Shown here: in pieces, positions 1 to 9,097 of the stretch
Layout: each line of letters opens with the position of its first letter
How positions within the stretch are numbered: position 1 is the first letter of the stretch
Origin: Vibrio hyugaensis
Lineage (GTDB): Bacteria > Pseudomonadota > Gammaproteobacteria > Enterobacterales > Vibrionaceae
Assembly (NCBI RefSeq): GCF_002906655.1
Contig: NZ_CP025795.1
Location: 434,001-498,000, forward strand
DNA: 64,000 bases
Direction of reading: 5' to 3'
The notes under the pieces: model-generated
What the model saw: only the letters and a program-made list of their open reading frames with translations
The model's database searches: none
Told to the model about the DNA's origin: nothing
Program-made: the position numbers and the translations under genes

Positions 1-1
1 G

Positions 2-1201
2 CAGCGAGAACCTCAAGCGCGCATTTGGGAAATTGGCAAAAAAGCGATTAACCATCGAATTTACATTACCGACAAACAAGGCATCGTGATTGCGGACTCT
101 TGGCAGCAAGACGTTGGCAAAGACTACTCGCAATGGAATGATGTGTATCTCACTTTGCGTGGTCAATACGGGGCGCGCAGTACCATCGAAGACCCGAAAG
201 ATCCGCTCTCAACCGTTATGCACGTTGCTGCGCCCATTTACCACAAAGGCGAAATCATTGGCAGCGTGACGGTGGCAAAATCCAATCGCTCAGTACAACC
301 CTTCATCGATCTTTCTAAACGCAATGTGTTGTTTTGGATGGTGTGGATGAGTGGTTTAGTGCTATTGGCAGGGGCATTGTTTGCTTGGCGAATTCACTCG
401 GCACTGAACAAGCTAGAAGACTACGCGACCAAAATGGGTGAGGGTGAAAAGGTTTCTAAGCCGACATTTCGTATCTTTTATGAGTACGGCACGCTAAGCG
501 ACGCATTAGAGAAAATGCGCAACCAACTCGATGGTAAACAGTATGTGGAAGAGTACGTGCAGACGCTGACTCATGAGTTGAAAAGCCCGTTATCAGCAAT
601 TAAAGGCGCGAGTGAAATATTGCAAATGCCGTTGCCTGAAGAAAAGGTCACACGCTTTGCTGGCAACATTGAGCGAGAGAGCGACCGCATGCAGTCATTG
701 ATTGATAAGTTGCTAGAACTTGCTCGTCTTGAAAAGCGCCCTGAGCTAGAGCAAGTCGAAGCTATCTCGCTAAAACAAATGGTCAATGAAGTGGTTGAAT
801 CGGCGGATGCGCGCTTGAGTGCTAAGTCGGTCGATGCCAACATCCAAATTGATGACCATCTCACCGTGCTTGGTGATGCCTTCTTACTGAAACAAGCCGT
901 TTTTAACCTGATGGACAATGCGCTGGATTTTGTTCATTCAGAGGGATGCATTGAATGGACAACTGAGGTCACGAAAGAGAAGGTGTGCTTGTCGATTTTC
1001 AATTCAGGCCCTCACATTCCCGACTACGCAATGCCTCGTTTGACTGAGCGCTTCTATTCCCTCGCTCGAGAAAATGGTGTTAAGAGTACTGGGCTTGGGC
1101 TTAATTTTGTTGAGCAAGTGATCAAGCTGCACAAAGGTAAGTTGCAAGTAGAGAACGTCGATTCTGGCGTGAAAGTGACCCTGATTTTACCAACTCCATA
1201 G
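2..1201 (+). CDS. creC: CreC-type sensor histidine kinase (5' end outside window)
   Basis: The reading frame is open from base 2, so the true start lies upstream; the GTG at 86 is internal. The visible part has a periplasmic sensing region, one membrane segment near bases 320-390, a HAMP-like linker, an H-box with motif LTHELKSPLSAIKG (phospho-acceptor His), an N-box (LMDNALDF) and a G-box (GLGLNFV). This order is that of a membrane histidine kinase. CreC normally phosphorylates the response regulator CreB, which would lie upstream. The gene 75 bp downstream is creD, the classical Cre regulon member, which supports the CreC assignment over other kinases. Confidence 0.9.
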   Translation, partial: QREPQARIWEIGKKAINHRIYITDKQGIVIADSWQQDVGKDYSQWNDVYLTLRGQYGARSTIEDPKDPLSTVMHVAAPIYHKGEIIGSVTVAKSNRSVQPFIDLSKRNVLFWMVWMSGLVLLAGALFAWRIHSALNKLEDYATKMGEGEKVSKPTFRIFYEYGTLSDALEKMRNQLDGKQYVEEYVQTLTHELKSPLSAIKGASEILQMPLPEEKVTRFAGNIERESDRMQSLIDKLLELARLEKRPELEQVEAISLKQMVNEVVESADARLSAKSVDANIQIDDHLTVLGDAFLLKQAVFNLMDNALDFVHSEGCIEWTTEVTKEKVCLSIFNSGPHIPDYAMPRLTERFYSLARENGVKSTGLGLNFVEQVIKLHKGKLQVENVDSGVKVTLILPTP

Positions 1202-1276
1202 AAACTCCACATTAGCTCCATTCGTTCTCCAAATTGCTGATTTAGATTACTCCCATCAGCAAATGGAGAATGAAAC

Positions 1277-2617
1277 ATGAAAAAGATCCTCAATAACCAA
1301 CTCGGCACGAAGTTAGCCTTCGTGCTGTTTTTGTTTGTCTTACTGCAAATCCCGCTTTCAATGGTCACAGGGCTGATCTCAGAGCGCTCATATCGCCAAG
1401 ATGAAGTCAGAAACGACATCGCACGCAGCAGCAGCGGCGAGCAGCGCATCATTGGCCCATTCATCATGGTTAACTACACCGAAACCAGTTACCGAGATGA
1501 CAAAGCACAGATTAAAGAGCGTCGTAAATTCCTGTTACCCAGCACTTTCGATATGAGCGCGAATCTGGACAGTTTTGAGAAGTATCGTGGCATTTACCGC
1601 GCGCGTTTATACAAAGCACAAGTGGCACTGAAAGGCACTTTTGATGCAGACGATCTCGCGGCGTTGCAGGGGCTTGATATTGAAAACATGAGCCTAGTCG
1701 TTGGCATTGAAGACAGCCGTGGATTGATTCGTTTGGATGACATGACCATGGCGAGCTCTGATATTGAAGTCGAGCCGGGAACAGGGTTAGACCAGTTACC
1801 ACAAGGCTTCCACAGTGCTCTGACACTTGCAGACCTAAACAAAGAACAACCTTTGGCTTTCGATCTTAACTTCTTGCTGCAAGGGATGGGTCAGCTTCAA
1901 GTCACACCAATCGGCAGTCAAACAACGGTTGAGCTCTCTTCAACATGGGCGCATCCAAGCTTTATTGGTGATTACTTACCAGTCTCGTCAGAGGTCTCTG
2001 AAGATGGATTTAACGCACAGTGGGCGAGCAATAACTTCTCTACCAATATCGCGCAGCTGTTCCAAAGCTGTTTGTCATCGAATCACGCTTGTCACGAGCT
2101 TGAACAGCGACAAATGGGCGTAGATTTGATTGATCCCGTGGACCACTATTTGAAGTCCCATCGAGCTGTGAACTATTCACTGTTGGTTATTACATTAGTA
2201 TTTGCGAGTTTCTTCTTGCTGGAGCTGTTCCAAGCGCGTCCGGTTCACCCAGTACAATACGGTTTTATTGGTCTGGCTTTAGCACTTTTCTATCTATTGC
2301 TGATTTCGATGAGTGAACACCTCGGCTTTAACTGGGCGTATGTGGTGTCGGCAATTGCATCGACGGGGCTTTTAAGTGTGTACGTGAGCGGTATGTTGAG
2401 CAACACCAAACACGGCGCGATATTCGGAGCGTGTTTGCTCACTCTCTACGGATTGCTGTTTGGCTTGTTACAAGCAGAGAGCTACGCATTGGTCATGGGG
2501 ACATTACTGTGCTTCGCGATTTTGAGCTTCACTATGGTCATTACTCGCAACATCGACTGGTACGCCCGAAATAAGAAAGCAGAAGAGACCGCAAAGGCGA
2601 ATCATGAAGATATTTAA
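1277..2617 (+). CDS. creD: Inner membrane protein CreD
   Basis: 446 residues, close to the usual CreD length of about 450. It has one N-terminal membrane segment (residues about 10-32), a large periplasmic domain, and a C-terminal cluster of membrane segments (about residues 300-430). The early RIIGPFIMV segment fits the family. A Shine-Dalgarno (aatggag) precedes the ATG. CreD is the main target of CreBC in enterobacteria and Aeromonas and is linked to envelope and beta-lactam responses; its biochemical activity is unknown. It follows creC on the same strand and overlaps the next gene by 14 bp, suggesting a transcription unit. Confidence 0.9.
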   Translation: MKKILNNQLGTKLAFVLFLFVLLQIPLSMVTGLISERSYRQDEVRNDIARSSSGEQRIIGPFIMVNYTETSYRDDKAQIKERRKFLLPSTFDMSANLDSFEKYRGIYRARLYKAQVALKGTFDADDLAALQGLDIENMSLVVGIEDSRGLIRLDDMTMASSDIEVEPGTGLDQLPQGFHSALTLADLNKEQPLAFDLNFLLQGMGQLQVTPIGSQTTVELSSTWAHPSFIGDYLPVSSEVSEDGFNAQWASNNFSTNIAQLFQSCLSSNHACHELEQRQMGVDLIDPVDHYLKSHRAVNYSLLVITLVFASFFLLELFQARPVHPVQYGFIGLALALFYLLLISMSEHLGFNWAYVVSAIASTGLLSVYVSGMLSNTKHGAIFGACLLTLYGLLFGLLQAESYALVMGTLLCFAILSFTMVITRNIDWYARNKKAEETAKANHEDI

Positions 2618-3032
2618 GCGAGCAACTCTCACTGGTCAGCCAAGCGAAATGATGGAAGAGACGTCCGCTATCCACCTGCGATTCTCTGCAAAAAATGGAC
2701 TCAAAAGCTTGGTGTGTTTTATCGCATTGGTCGTTATTGCGCTCTATGTTCGAGACAGCTTTATTCGCCCGACATTTGGTGATGCTCTCGTTGTGGTTTG
2801 GCTCTACTACTTTCTTGCAAGCTTGTTCTCCATGCCCGTTCACTGGCTTGCTTCGCTGGTGGTGTTGATTGCGTTTGCTGTCGAGTTAGGGCAATTGGTT
2901 CAGGTCGCGGCTTGGCTTGGTATCGAACCTTCATCGCCTCTAACCGTGATTTTGGGAGCTACGTTTGATTGGAAAGATCTGCTGGCTTACTGCATCGGAG
3001 GTCTACTGTGTTGGTGGATGGAAAAGAAATGA
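2604..3032 (+). CDS. DUF2809 family membrane protein
   Basis: 142 residues with four hydrophobic segments after a soluble stretch of about 30 residues. The pattern FIRPTFGDALVV ... FAVELGQ ... LGATFDWKDLLAYCIGG is that of DUF2809, small membrane proteins of unknown function. The start lies 14 bp inside creD, so translation is probably coupled. It is the last gene before the terminator at 3196, making creC-creD-DUF2809 a likely unit. Function not known. Confidence 0.8.
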   Translation: MKIFKRATLTGQPSEMMEETSAIHLRFSAKNGLKSLVCFIALVVIALYVRDSFIRPTFGDALVVVWLYYFLASLFSMPVHWLASLVVLIAFAVELGQLVQVAAWLGIEPSSPLTVILGATFDWKDLLAYCIGGLLCWWMEKK

Positions 3033-3195
3033 AAACGAAGTTGAAAGTGGTTTCTACAAGAACCCAATGCAACCAGTCAAAGCGAGGTGTTCGTAAGAGA
3101 CTCAGAATCAGTTTACTCAAACGGGTATATCTTTGGTCACTAACCAGCAGAGAGCTGTTGTAGGGGGGCTAATCGCTTGGTTTATCTGCCCTTAT

Positions 3196-3219
3196 AAGGC
3201 ACCGCTTGGTGCCTTTTTT
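3196..3219 (+). terminator. Rho-independent terminator after the creCD unit
   Basis: Perfect 8-bp stem AAGGCACC/GGTGCCTT with a 4-nt loop, followed by a T run. Confidence 0.85.
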
Positions 3220-3444
3220 CATTGTTAAATTAGTCATTTAGTATGAAATAAAAGCAAATGGAATCTAGGTAACGGTTTGGGTTTATAAAATATGGTGAAG
3301 GTCGCATTATAAGTAAAGGTTTTGATATAGCTTCGCATGATATTACCAACAGCATAAATATTCTGTGCGGAGATAACTTGTTGATAGGTTTGTAATAACT
3401 GTAAGACATACCTTGATACAGGAAGCGAATAAAACCAATAGAGA

Positions 3445-4026
3445 ATGACGATGGAACTTGTACAAAAGAAAGGATCGAACAAACATACGTTTACTTTTTA
3501 TGATGATTATTTCAATTACGCCGTAAAAGACAAAAATGGTTCCGGTGACGAGAACTATCGATATGCCGATTTTCCCAGCAAGTCATCAGTCGTCATTGAA
3601 CGTAATGAGTGGCTTCGAAATGTGGGCGCACTGTGGATTGTTATTGGTCTTTTCCAAATAGGCCACGCTATGTATTCTGGCGTGCCGTTAAGCGGTAAAG
3701 GTTTTTGGATGGTAATTGGGTTGGTGTGTATCTGCTGGGCGTACTTTTCCACCGTAAAATACAGTGTATTTTCAATGGAACCGATGAAAGTCTATGTCAT
3801 ACAAGAAAGGTATCACGATGTGATCATTGAAGAGATCAAGGGCAGACGCATTCAACAGCTTCTTAAGTACTACGGTGATGTAGACCCAGAGAATGATCCG
3901 GAAAATGAGATCAATAAATTCCATTGGTTACAAAAAGAAGGCGTGATCAGTGAGCAAGAATTGGAGCAAAAAATAGCAGAAGTTGAGTTTCTAAAACATG
4001 AGACGCAAGCTCAGTACATAAATTGA
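3445..4026 (+). CDS. Hypothetical membrane protein, two TM segments
   Basis: 193 residues, family not recognised. A soluble N-terminal part of about 60 residues is followed by two close hydrophobic segments (about residues 62-80 and 88-108) and a charged, Glu-rich C-terminal half that looks helical. The layout resembles a small membrane-anchored protein with cytoplasmic ends. It stands alone between two terminators, with about 410 bp of mostly featureless DNA upstream. A second Met (residue 3, MELVQKK) is a possible alternative start. Confidence 0.7.
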   Translation: MTMELVQKKGSNKHTFTFYDDYFNYAVKDKNGSGDENYRYADFPSKSSVVIERNEWLRNVGALWIVIGLFQIGHAMYSGVPLSGKGFWMVIGLVCICWAYFSTVKYSVFSMEPMKVYVIQERYHDVIIEEIKGRRIQQLLKYYGDVDPENDPENEINKFHWLQKEGVISEQELEQKIAEVEFLKHETQAQYIN

Positions 4027-4080
4027 TGTGAAGTGTATTTGAGTTCAAGTAGCAAACTGCTATCAAAACAGAATAACAAT

Positions 4081-4106
4081 AAAGGCACCGATTGGTGCCT
4101 TTATTG
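4081..4106. terminator. Bidirectional terminator
   Basis: Perfect 9-bp stem AAAGGCACC/GGTGCCTTT with loop gatt, A-rich on one side and T-rich on the other. It sits between two convergent genes and can serve both. Confidence 0.75.
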
Positions 4107-4121
4107 TATATTGGTTCAAAG

Positions 4122-5366
4122 CTATTTTCCCATATGCTCGTGACGCATTTTAGTCAGCATTTCTAGTCGTTTTGAATACTGTTTTTGGAATGCTTTTGGA
4201 TCAGTACCTTCGGAGACTTGAGCATAAACACGCATCTTGTTACCGCCGTAGATCTTCGCTAAGTCCTCGTTACTGTAGCCTCGTGCCCACAAGTCATCAG
4301 TGATTGCGGCTAAGATCTTGGATAGTTCGCCGTTGCCTGTTGCGCCCTTGTTGAAGGCATCAATCATGTAGCCGCCATCGTCATACATCTTGGCGTTTTT
4401 CATCGCAAAATCGACCACGCCTTTTGTTGAGAACATGTCATCGGTTGCGATACCAACATGGTCAACGCCAACCAATTTCACATAGTAATCAATCATATCT
4501 GCCGCTTGTTTTGGTGAGATGTCCTCAGGCCATACACCATCCATCATCCACTCAGTAAAGGTTGGTGATACGTAACCGCCTGACTTCGCAGCACGAATCG
4601 CTTCATCATCAGGGATTGCACGGTAACAGCCTTTTGGTGTCGCATCGGGTGCACTCTTATACAAACCCGCTGGGACTGAGTGAGAGTAGATAAATGGCGT
4701 TCCAGCATGGTTCTTTTCCATGTAATCCATCGCATCATTCGCGGTCTTGGAACCGGTATGGCTCAAGTCGAGAATTACACGGTATTTCACCATCTCATCG
4801 ATCACCGATTGACCCCAAGGCGTTAAGCCAATATCTCGACCATTATAGGCAGCTAATTGACCTGAACCAGTGCGAAAAATATCGTTGTACGCCAAGATCA
4901 TGCTTTTCAAACCCATGTCTTTAAGCAGCGCCATACGAGTCACGTCTTCTTCTAAGATGGTGGCAGTTTGGCTATTCCAAAGAACGGCAGTTTTGCCTTC
5001 TACATGCGCTTTCTCAATGTCTTGGTTGGAATGGGCAACAATAAAGTTGTCCGGCTCTTTTGCCATGGCTGCGCGGTGTTTGTGGTGGTGGAAAATGAAA
5101 TCATCAAAGCTATGGTCAGCCGCAGTAATCGTATATTCATGACCAGTAATGCCGTTATCGCGTGCTAACTGGAAGTAATCGAGAAGTTGCTGATCGTCTG
5201 TCCAACCAGCGCCATAAGGGCTCGCTAGCATGCCAATTACAATGGTGTCTTGAACAAAGGCTTTCGCTTTGTCTGAGGTTGGCCACGTTTTGCTTTCTAC
5301 GCTGGCGTAAGCGGAGCCCATTGATACGGCGATAGTGATTGTTGCCAATGACATTTTTTTGATCAT
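4122..5366 (-). CDS. M19 family membrane dipeptidase homologue, secreted, metal site incomplete
   Basis: 414 residues with a Sec signal peptide (cleavage near ASA/YAS, residues about 20-22). The M19 fold is shown by [22 protein letters not shown] and [12 protein letters not shown], which match the beta-site histidines, substrate Arg and catalytic Asp region of renal dipeptidase. The N-terminal DGHND metal motif is missing ([13 protein letters not shown] stands there), and the bridging Glu of VEGG aligns with LWNSQTA. It may bind one metal, use another chemistry, or be PvdM-like. It is divergent from the AraC-type gene at 5601, which may control it. Confidence 0.8.
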   Translation of the reverse strand: MIKKMSLATITIAVSMGSAYASVESKTWPTSDKAKAFVQDTIVIGMLASPYGAGWTDDQQLLDYFQLARDNGITGHEYTITAADHSFDDFIFHHHKHRAAMAKEPDNFIVAHSNQDIEKAHVEGKTAVLWNSQTATILEEDVTRMALLKDMGLKSMILAYNDIFRTGSGQLAAYNGRDIGLTPWGQSVIDEMVKYRVILDLSHTGSKTANDAMDYMEKNHAGTPFIYSHSVPAGLYKSAPDATPKGCYRAIPDDEAIRAAKSGGYVSPTFTEWMMDGVWPEDISPKQAADMIDYYVKLVGVDHVGIATDDMFSTKGVVDFAMKNAKMYDDGGYMIDAFNKGATGNGELSKILAAITDDLWARGYSNEDLAKIYGGNKMRVYAQVSEGTDPKAFQKQYSKRLEMLTKMRHEHMGK

Positions 5367-5600
5367 AGTAACCTCTCAATAGTGAGTGTAAGTCCGTTTA
5401 TTTTGATGGGTGCATCTAGCGTTTAGAGATGGCTTTTGTCGTTAACGGTTTAATTCAACTAATTGAATATTAGTCAAAACTCACGTTCTTGCTGCCAATC
5501 TCTAAGCGATAACGGAAACTTGATGTGAAATACGATCTATGGCTCAAATTTTTGCCTTAGCTTCACTCAAGCGATGTGGTTATCTTAGCCAGTTAGGAAT
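5367..5600. promoter_or_regulatory. Divergent promoter region, dipeptidase and AraC-type regulator
   Basis: 234 bp between two divergent starts, rich in A+T. No operator could be defined with confidence, but an AraC-type regulator usually acts on such a shared region. Confidence 0.4.
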
Positions 5601-6626
5601 GTGAAAATGTGCATTTTGCGCCACGTGTCCTATCTTTTTAAAAGCCAGTCAAGTAACGTCAGAAGTAGTGTAATGAAAAGAGACGTGTTGAACTTAGGAG
5701 AAGGTGTGAGCCATTCCATCCCATTGATTAGAAAAACAATCGTGTATGATTTTCTCGGTCAGTTAGTTCTGGAACCTAAAGCATTGACGCAACTGCAAGA
5801 ACAAGCCGACATGCCATTTGCGCTAGACACTTCAACGGCTGAGCTCATCCCTTTCCATGCATTTTCTCGGTTGCTATCTGGGTTGAGGCATCACTTAGGC
5901 GCAACGGTATTTGTCTCTTCATTACAACGTATCGCGAGGCAAACGAGTCTTAATTTAAAGTTCAATCAAGCCACGCCGGAAAACGTCGTAACGAGCTTAG
6001 GGCTAAGAGCCTTGAGCGTTGAAACATCAGCTCATGTCACTCGAGTAGAAGCTCATGCTAGTGTTTTTGAGCAAATAGAGGCAGAGCTGTTTCTAACGGT
6101 TTATCTTCATGCGTATCTGAAAGCTTGGTCCCCAAATCTGCAAGAGCCGAGCGCTTATTATCTGCTTCACCCGCAAGGTCAGTCGTTAAATGAGCTCCAA
6201 ATCAGAAACGATATTCCGCAGTTTCTTGGTCAAGAACATTTAGCGCTGGAGTATCCCGTTTTAGAAGGGATTGAAAGCATAAATGTACACGCTGAGGACA
6301 AGCCTTTTGCTTACTATGTTGAACAAGCTTTGTCTGCGTATGTAGGGCGAGTTGATATGTCTTTGGAAGTGTTTAGCGAGTTAATAGGCATTTCAAAGCG
6401 CACGGTGCAGCGCAGTTTGAAGCAAGAAGGCACCAGTTTTCGAGAGGTAAAAGAGGCGCTCAATTTTGCTTTTGCCAAACGTGTTTTGATTCAAAGAAAC
6501 AGTGCCGTTGGAGATATTGCTGTGCACTTGGGATACGCTGATGCCACTCAGTTTGTTCGCGCATTTAAACGTGCAAATGGCATCACACCCTTTCAGTGGA
6601 AGAAAGCTAATCAATTATCGAGCTAA
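5601..6626 (+). CDS. AraC family transcriptional regulator
   Basis: The C-terminal 100 residues hold two helix-turn-helix motifs: SELIGISKRTVQRSLKQEG and GDIAVHLGYADATQFVRAFKRANGITPFQWKK, the AraC signature. The roughly 230-residue N-terminal part resembles the ligand-binding domain of OruR/ArgR-like AraC proteins. The reading frame opens with GTG at 5601 (341 residues); ATG at 5607 and ATG at 5673 are alternatives, the last giving 317 residues, nearer the usual length. It is divergent from the dipeptidase-like gene, its most likely target. Confidence 0.85.
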   Translation: MKMCILRHVSYLFKSQSSNVRSSVMKRDVLNLGEGVSHSIPLIRKTIVYDFLGQLVLEPKALTQLQEQADMPFALDTSTAELIPFHAFSRLLSGLRHHLGATVFVSSLQRIARQTSLNLKFNQATPENVVTSLGLRALSVETSAHVTRVEAHASVFEQIEAELFLTVYLHAYLKAWSPNLQEPSAYYLLHPQGQSLNELQIRNDIPQFLGQEHLALEYPVLEGIESINVHAEDKPFAYYVEQALSAYVGRVDMSLEVFSELIGISKRTVQRSLKQEGTSFREVKEALNFAFAKRVLIQRNSAVGDIAVHLGYADATQFVRAFKRANGITPFQWKKANQLSS

Positions 6627-6738
6627 GTTGACCAAATAAATCTGTTTGATCTCTATCATGTTTGGCTACATAACCATTTGAAAAATATAGCGCTTTCAAT
6701 AGTGTGGGAGAAAATTAAAAAGAAGGGTAGAAGAACGG

Positions 6739-7068
6739 ATGTTTTTACTCATCGCAATACTTGCAGGGGTAGCGGCGTTAATTTGGTTTTATCGAGAAGG
6801 GCAAGTCATTGGCTTGAACCGGATCCTCGGCATACTTTATTTTATTACTTACGCTGTGGTGTATTTGTACGTTCCACCATTTCTCGAAATGGGGCATCAA
6901 TACATTGGCAAAACCTACGAGCTGATCCCCATCGCCTGCCTTTATGGCATTTTGCACCCAGATCCTGAAGAAGCAACGACTGAACAGAAGGCGATAACCT
7001 TTTTTTCATGGTGTGGCTTGGTCTTTATTAGCTGTTTCTTGTTGTATTTCAAAATGAATGTCTGGTGA
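6739..7068 (+). CDS. Small hypothetical membrane protein
   Basis: 109 residues, family not recognised. Three hydrophobic stretches (about residues 2-17, 25-45 and 84-104) make it an integral inner-membrane protein. The loop between segments two and three has conserved-looking residues (YIGKTYELIPIACLYGILHPDPEE). A purine-rich ribosome site (agaagaacgg) precedes the ATG. A repeat element begins 7 bp after its stop. Confidence 0.65.
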   Translation: MFLLIAILAGVAALIWFYREGQVIGLNRILGILYFITYAVVYLYVPPFLEMGHQYIGKTYELIPIACLYGILHPDPEEATTEQKAITFFSWCGLVFISCFLLYFKMNVW

Positions 7069-7075
7069 GAAACTA

Positions 7076-7366
7076 GGGTCTGTTGATCTTTCGCGGTTAA
7101 ATTTTGTTCGGATGGGGACGCCTAGTCAAAATCGTTTTAGGTGAGGCAAGGAGTGTGTCGCCTAGTCATTCTAAGCAAATACTCCTTAACAAAGTATAAA
7201 ACGATTTTAGCCGGGGGCGCCTAGCCGAACCCTTTGGGCAGCGTTTGTTGGTCATTTCTACTGTGTTATCGACTTCTCATGTAGGCTAGCTACACAGCAA
7301 AGTCTCTGTCTTGTATAAATATTCAACAATTCGCTGCAAAAATCAGCTCGAAAGGTCAACAGACCC
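7076..7366. mobile_element. MITE-like element with 18-bp inverted ends and TA duplication
   Basis: The ends GGGTCTGTTGATCTTTCG (7076-7093) and the complement of CGAAAGGTCAACAGACCC (7349-7366) match at 17 of 18 positions. Each is flanked by TA, as in Tc1/mariner or IS630-type insertion. No transposase is encoded. The inside is itself palindromic: CAAAATCGTTTTA near 7127 pairs with TAAAACGATTTTAG near 7198, and AAGGAGT pairs with ACTCCTT within that. It separates two unrelated genes. Confidence 0.75.
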
Positions 7367-7392
7367 TAAAATACTAAGTTCAAGGAAGATAA

Positions 7393-7857
7393 ATGAGTGC
7401 CAGTCACTACCTAAAAGAGCTACGCAGCAAAGTTGGTAATCAAGTATTAATGATTCCGGGCGTTGCTGCGGTGATCCTCAATCAAAGCAAGCAACTTCTG
7501 TTGCAAAAGAAATCTGATGGCAGTTGGAGTTTGCCTGCAGGCATGATTGAGCCAGCCGAATCACCTTCGCAAGCCGTGATTCGAGAAGTCAGAGAAGAAA
7601 CCGGACTCGCGGTTGAAGTTGAACGTGTGCTAGGTGTTTTTGGTGGGGAAGGGTTTGGTTTTACCTACCGAAACGGCGACCAAGTTGAATACACAGTGAT
7701 CATGTTTAAGTGCAAGCAAACAGGGCTGGCCAGCGAGGAAATAGACGACGAGACTATCGAGTTGGCTTGGTTTTCCAAATCAGACATGCCAATGCTTGCG
7801 TTACCTTATCCACTTGAATGTTTATTTTCCGAGAATGAAACTCCAATCATTTCTTAA
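7393..7857 (+). CDS. Nudix hydrolase
   Basis: 154 residues. The Nudix box is complete: G-MIEPA-E-SPSQAVI-REVREETGL, residues about 50-72, with all metal-binding acids. The enzyme should cleave a nucleoside diphosphate linked to another group; substrate not predictable. The ribosome site aaggaag lies 8 nt before the ATG. The gene starts 27 bp after the MITE-like element, so that element may now contribute its upstream sequence. Confidence 0.85.
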   Translation: MSASHYLKELRSKVGNQVLMIPGVAAVILNQSKQLLLQKKSDGSWSLPAGMIEPAESPSQAVIREVREETGLAVEVERVLGVFGGEGFGFTYRNGDQVEYTVIMFKCKQTGLASEEIDDETIELAWFSKSDMPMLALPYPLECLFSENETPIIS

Positions 7858-8001
7858 AAATAAATGAGTTGTGAATTATTTACCCTGTTGATTTTGTGAG
7901 AAAGATTATTGAGGTGTTGAATTAAAGCTGCCAGAATCCAATATTCGATGCTGATTATTCATTTGGCGTCATTGGTTGTCATTTACAAACAGAGAAAAAA
8001 T

Positions 8002-8469
8002 ATGTTTAAAAAAGCACTCGTTCTGGCTCTTCCGATTGTATTAGCAGGTTGTTCTGCTCCTAAATTCACTGCTGAGCCTATTGCACAGTCGAATCAAAGC
8101 AAAGAAATCACTATCGTAAAAGATGATGCGACAAGGGAAGTGTTCATGGATTCGCTGCAAGAATGGTGCTTAGACACGGCACGCAAATGTACTGTTGTAA
8201 GTGACGGTACAGTGCCTAAGACAGACGAACTGACGTTAACTTATGTTTCACGCTGGAGTTGGGATTTGAGAACGTTTATCGCTGATGCAAAAATTAACGC
8301 TTACAAGAACGATCAGAAAGTCGGCCACGTTGAATTTAAAGCGTCCAACAATGGTAATTTAGACAAATTTGGTACAGATACCAAGCGTATTGAGTCGATG
8401 ATTAAGATCTTATTTGGAGAGCAGACAATTAGCGATGCTCAACAGAAAATCAAATCTGGTGAAATCTAA
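8002..8469 (+). CDS. Sbal_3080-type lipoprotein
   Basis: 155 residues from ATG 8002. This start was chosen because it gives a clean lipoprotein signal (MFKKALVLALPIVLAGC, lipid-accepting Cys 17), while the longer frame from 7948 adds an unlikely N-terminus. The mature protein has the ITIVKDDATREVFMDSLQEWC and LTYVSRWSWDLRTFIADAKI segments that I associate with the Sbal_3080 lipoprotein family. Function unknown. Two further cysteines (EWCLDTARKC) could form a disulfide. Confidence 0.75.
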   Translation: MFKKALVLALPIVLAGCSAPKFTAEPIAQSNQSKEITIVKDDATREVFMDSLQEWCLDTARKCTVVSDGTVPKTDELTLTYVSRWSWDLRTFIADAKINAYKNDQKVGHVEFKASNNGNLDKFGTDTKRIESMIKILFGEQTISDAQQKIKSGEI

Positions 8470-8492
8470 ATACACAGCTTAAGAACACAATG

Positions 8493-8533
8493 AAAGCTCA
8501 AAAGTAATGCCTTTCTTTTGAGCTTTATTTTTT
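8493..8533 (+). terminator. Rho-independent terminator
   Basis: Perfect 12-bp stem AAAGCTCAAAAG/CTTTTGAGCTTT followed by ATTTTTT. Confidence 0.85.
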
Positions 8534-8564
8534 GTGATATTTAAGCCTGAATAGATGGTGCTAT

Positions 8565-9059
8565 ATGGAAATAGTTAAAGCTAACCTCAGTCATTTAAAA
8601 GTGTTTGAACAATATGTTGAAAAGTGCGCTCAAGCAGGAATGGAAATGTACATTGCCGCCCAAAGCGACAGTGAAGCGCTGCTGAAAAAAAGAATTGGAT
8701 ACGCCAACGGTGAAGGTTTGCCCGAAGGCTGGACGCCATCTGCGACTTACTTCTGTATCGAAGATGGGGTGATACTTGGTTCGATTCGAGTTCGCGAAGG
8801 TAACAATGATTACCTTGAAAAAGTGATTGGGCATATTGGTTACGAAACCGCGCCAGATGCGCAAGGAAAAGGCATCGCAACAACCATGCTGAACTGGGTA
8901 AAGCTCAAAGTTATTCAAGATACCGTGATCGTGACTTGTGATGTGAACAATATTGCTTCAAGGCGTGTGATTGAAAAGGCGGGTGGTGAGTTTCTCAATA
9001 CGTTTTATTCAGAACAAGACCAATACGAAGTACGCCGTTATCGGTTGATGACTGAGTGA
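8565..9059 (+). CDS. GNAT family N-acetyltransferase
   Basis: 164 residues. The acetyl-CoA pyrophosphate loop appears as APDAQGKGIATTMLNWV (Q-x-x-G-x-A/G type), followed by a beta-strand and CDVNNIASRRVIEKAGGEF, the usual GNAT motif B. GNAT enzymes transfer acetyl groups to amines; the substrate is unknown. It starts after a terminator and precedes a RidA gene by 38 bp, so the two may be co-transcribed. Confidence 0.85.
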   Translation: MEIVKANLSHLKVFEQYVEKCAQAGMEMYIAAQSDSEALLKKRIGYANGEGLPEGWTPSATYFCIEDGVILGSIRVREGNNDYLEKVIGHIGYETAPDAQGKGIATTMLNWVKLKVIQDTVIVTCDVNNIASRRVIEKAGGEFLNTFYSEQDQYEVRRYRLMTE

Positions 9060-9097
9060 CATCACGTTGTAAATATTCAAACACTTAAGGATAAGGA

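Noticed and set aside
3029..3163. 44-codon frame overlapping the end of the DUF2809 gene
   Set aside because: Very basic random-looking product and no clear ribosome site of its own.
5601..5672. Extended N-terminus of the AraC-type protein as a signal or anchor
   Set aside because: The first 24 residues are not hydrophobic enough; more likely part of an over-long start choice.
7076..7366. Possible insertion-sequence remnant with transposase pieces
   Set aside because: No DDE-type or other transposase segment could be read in any frame; MITE-like is the better description.
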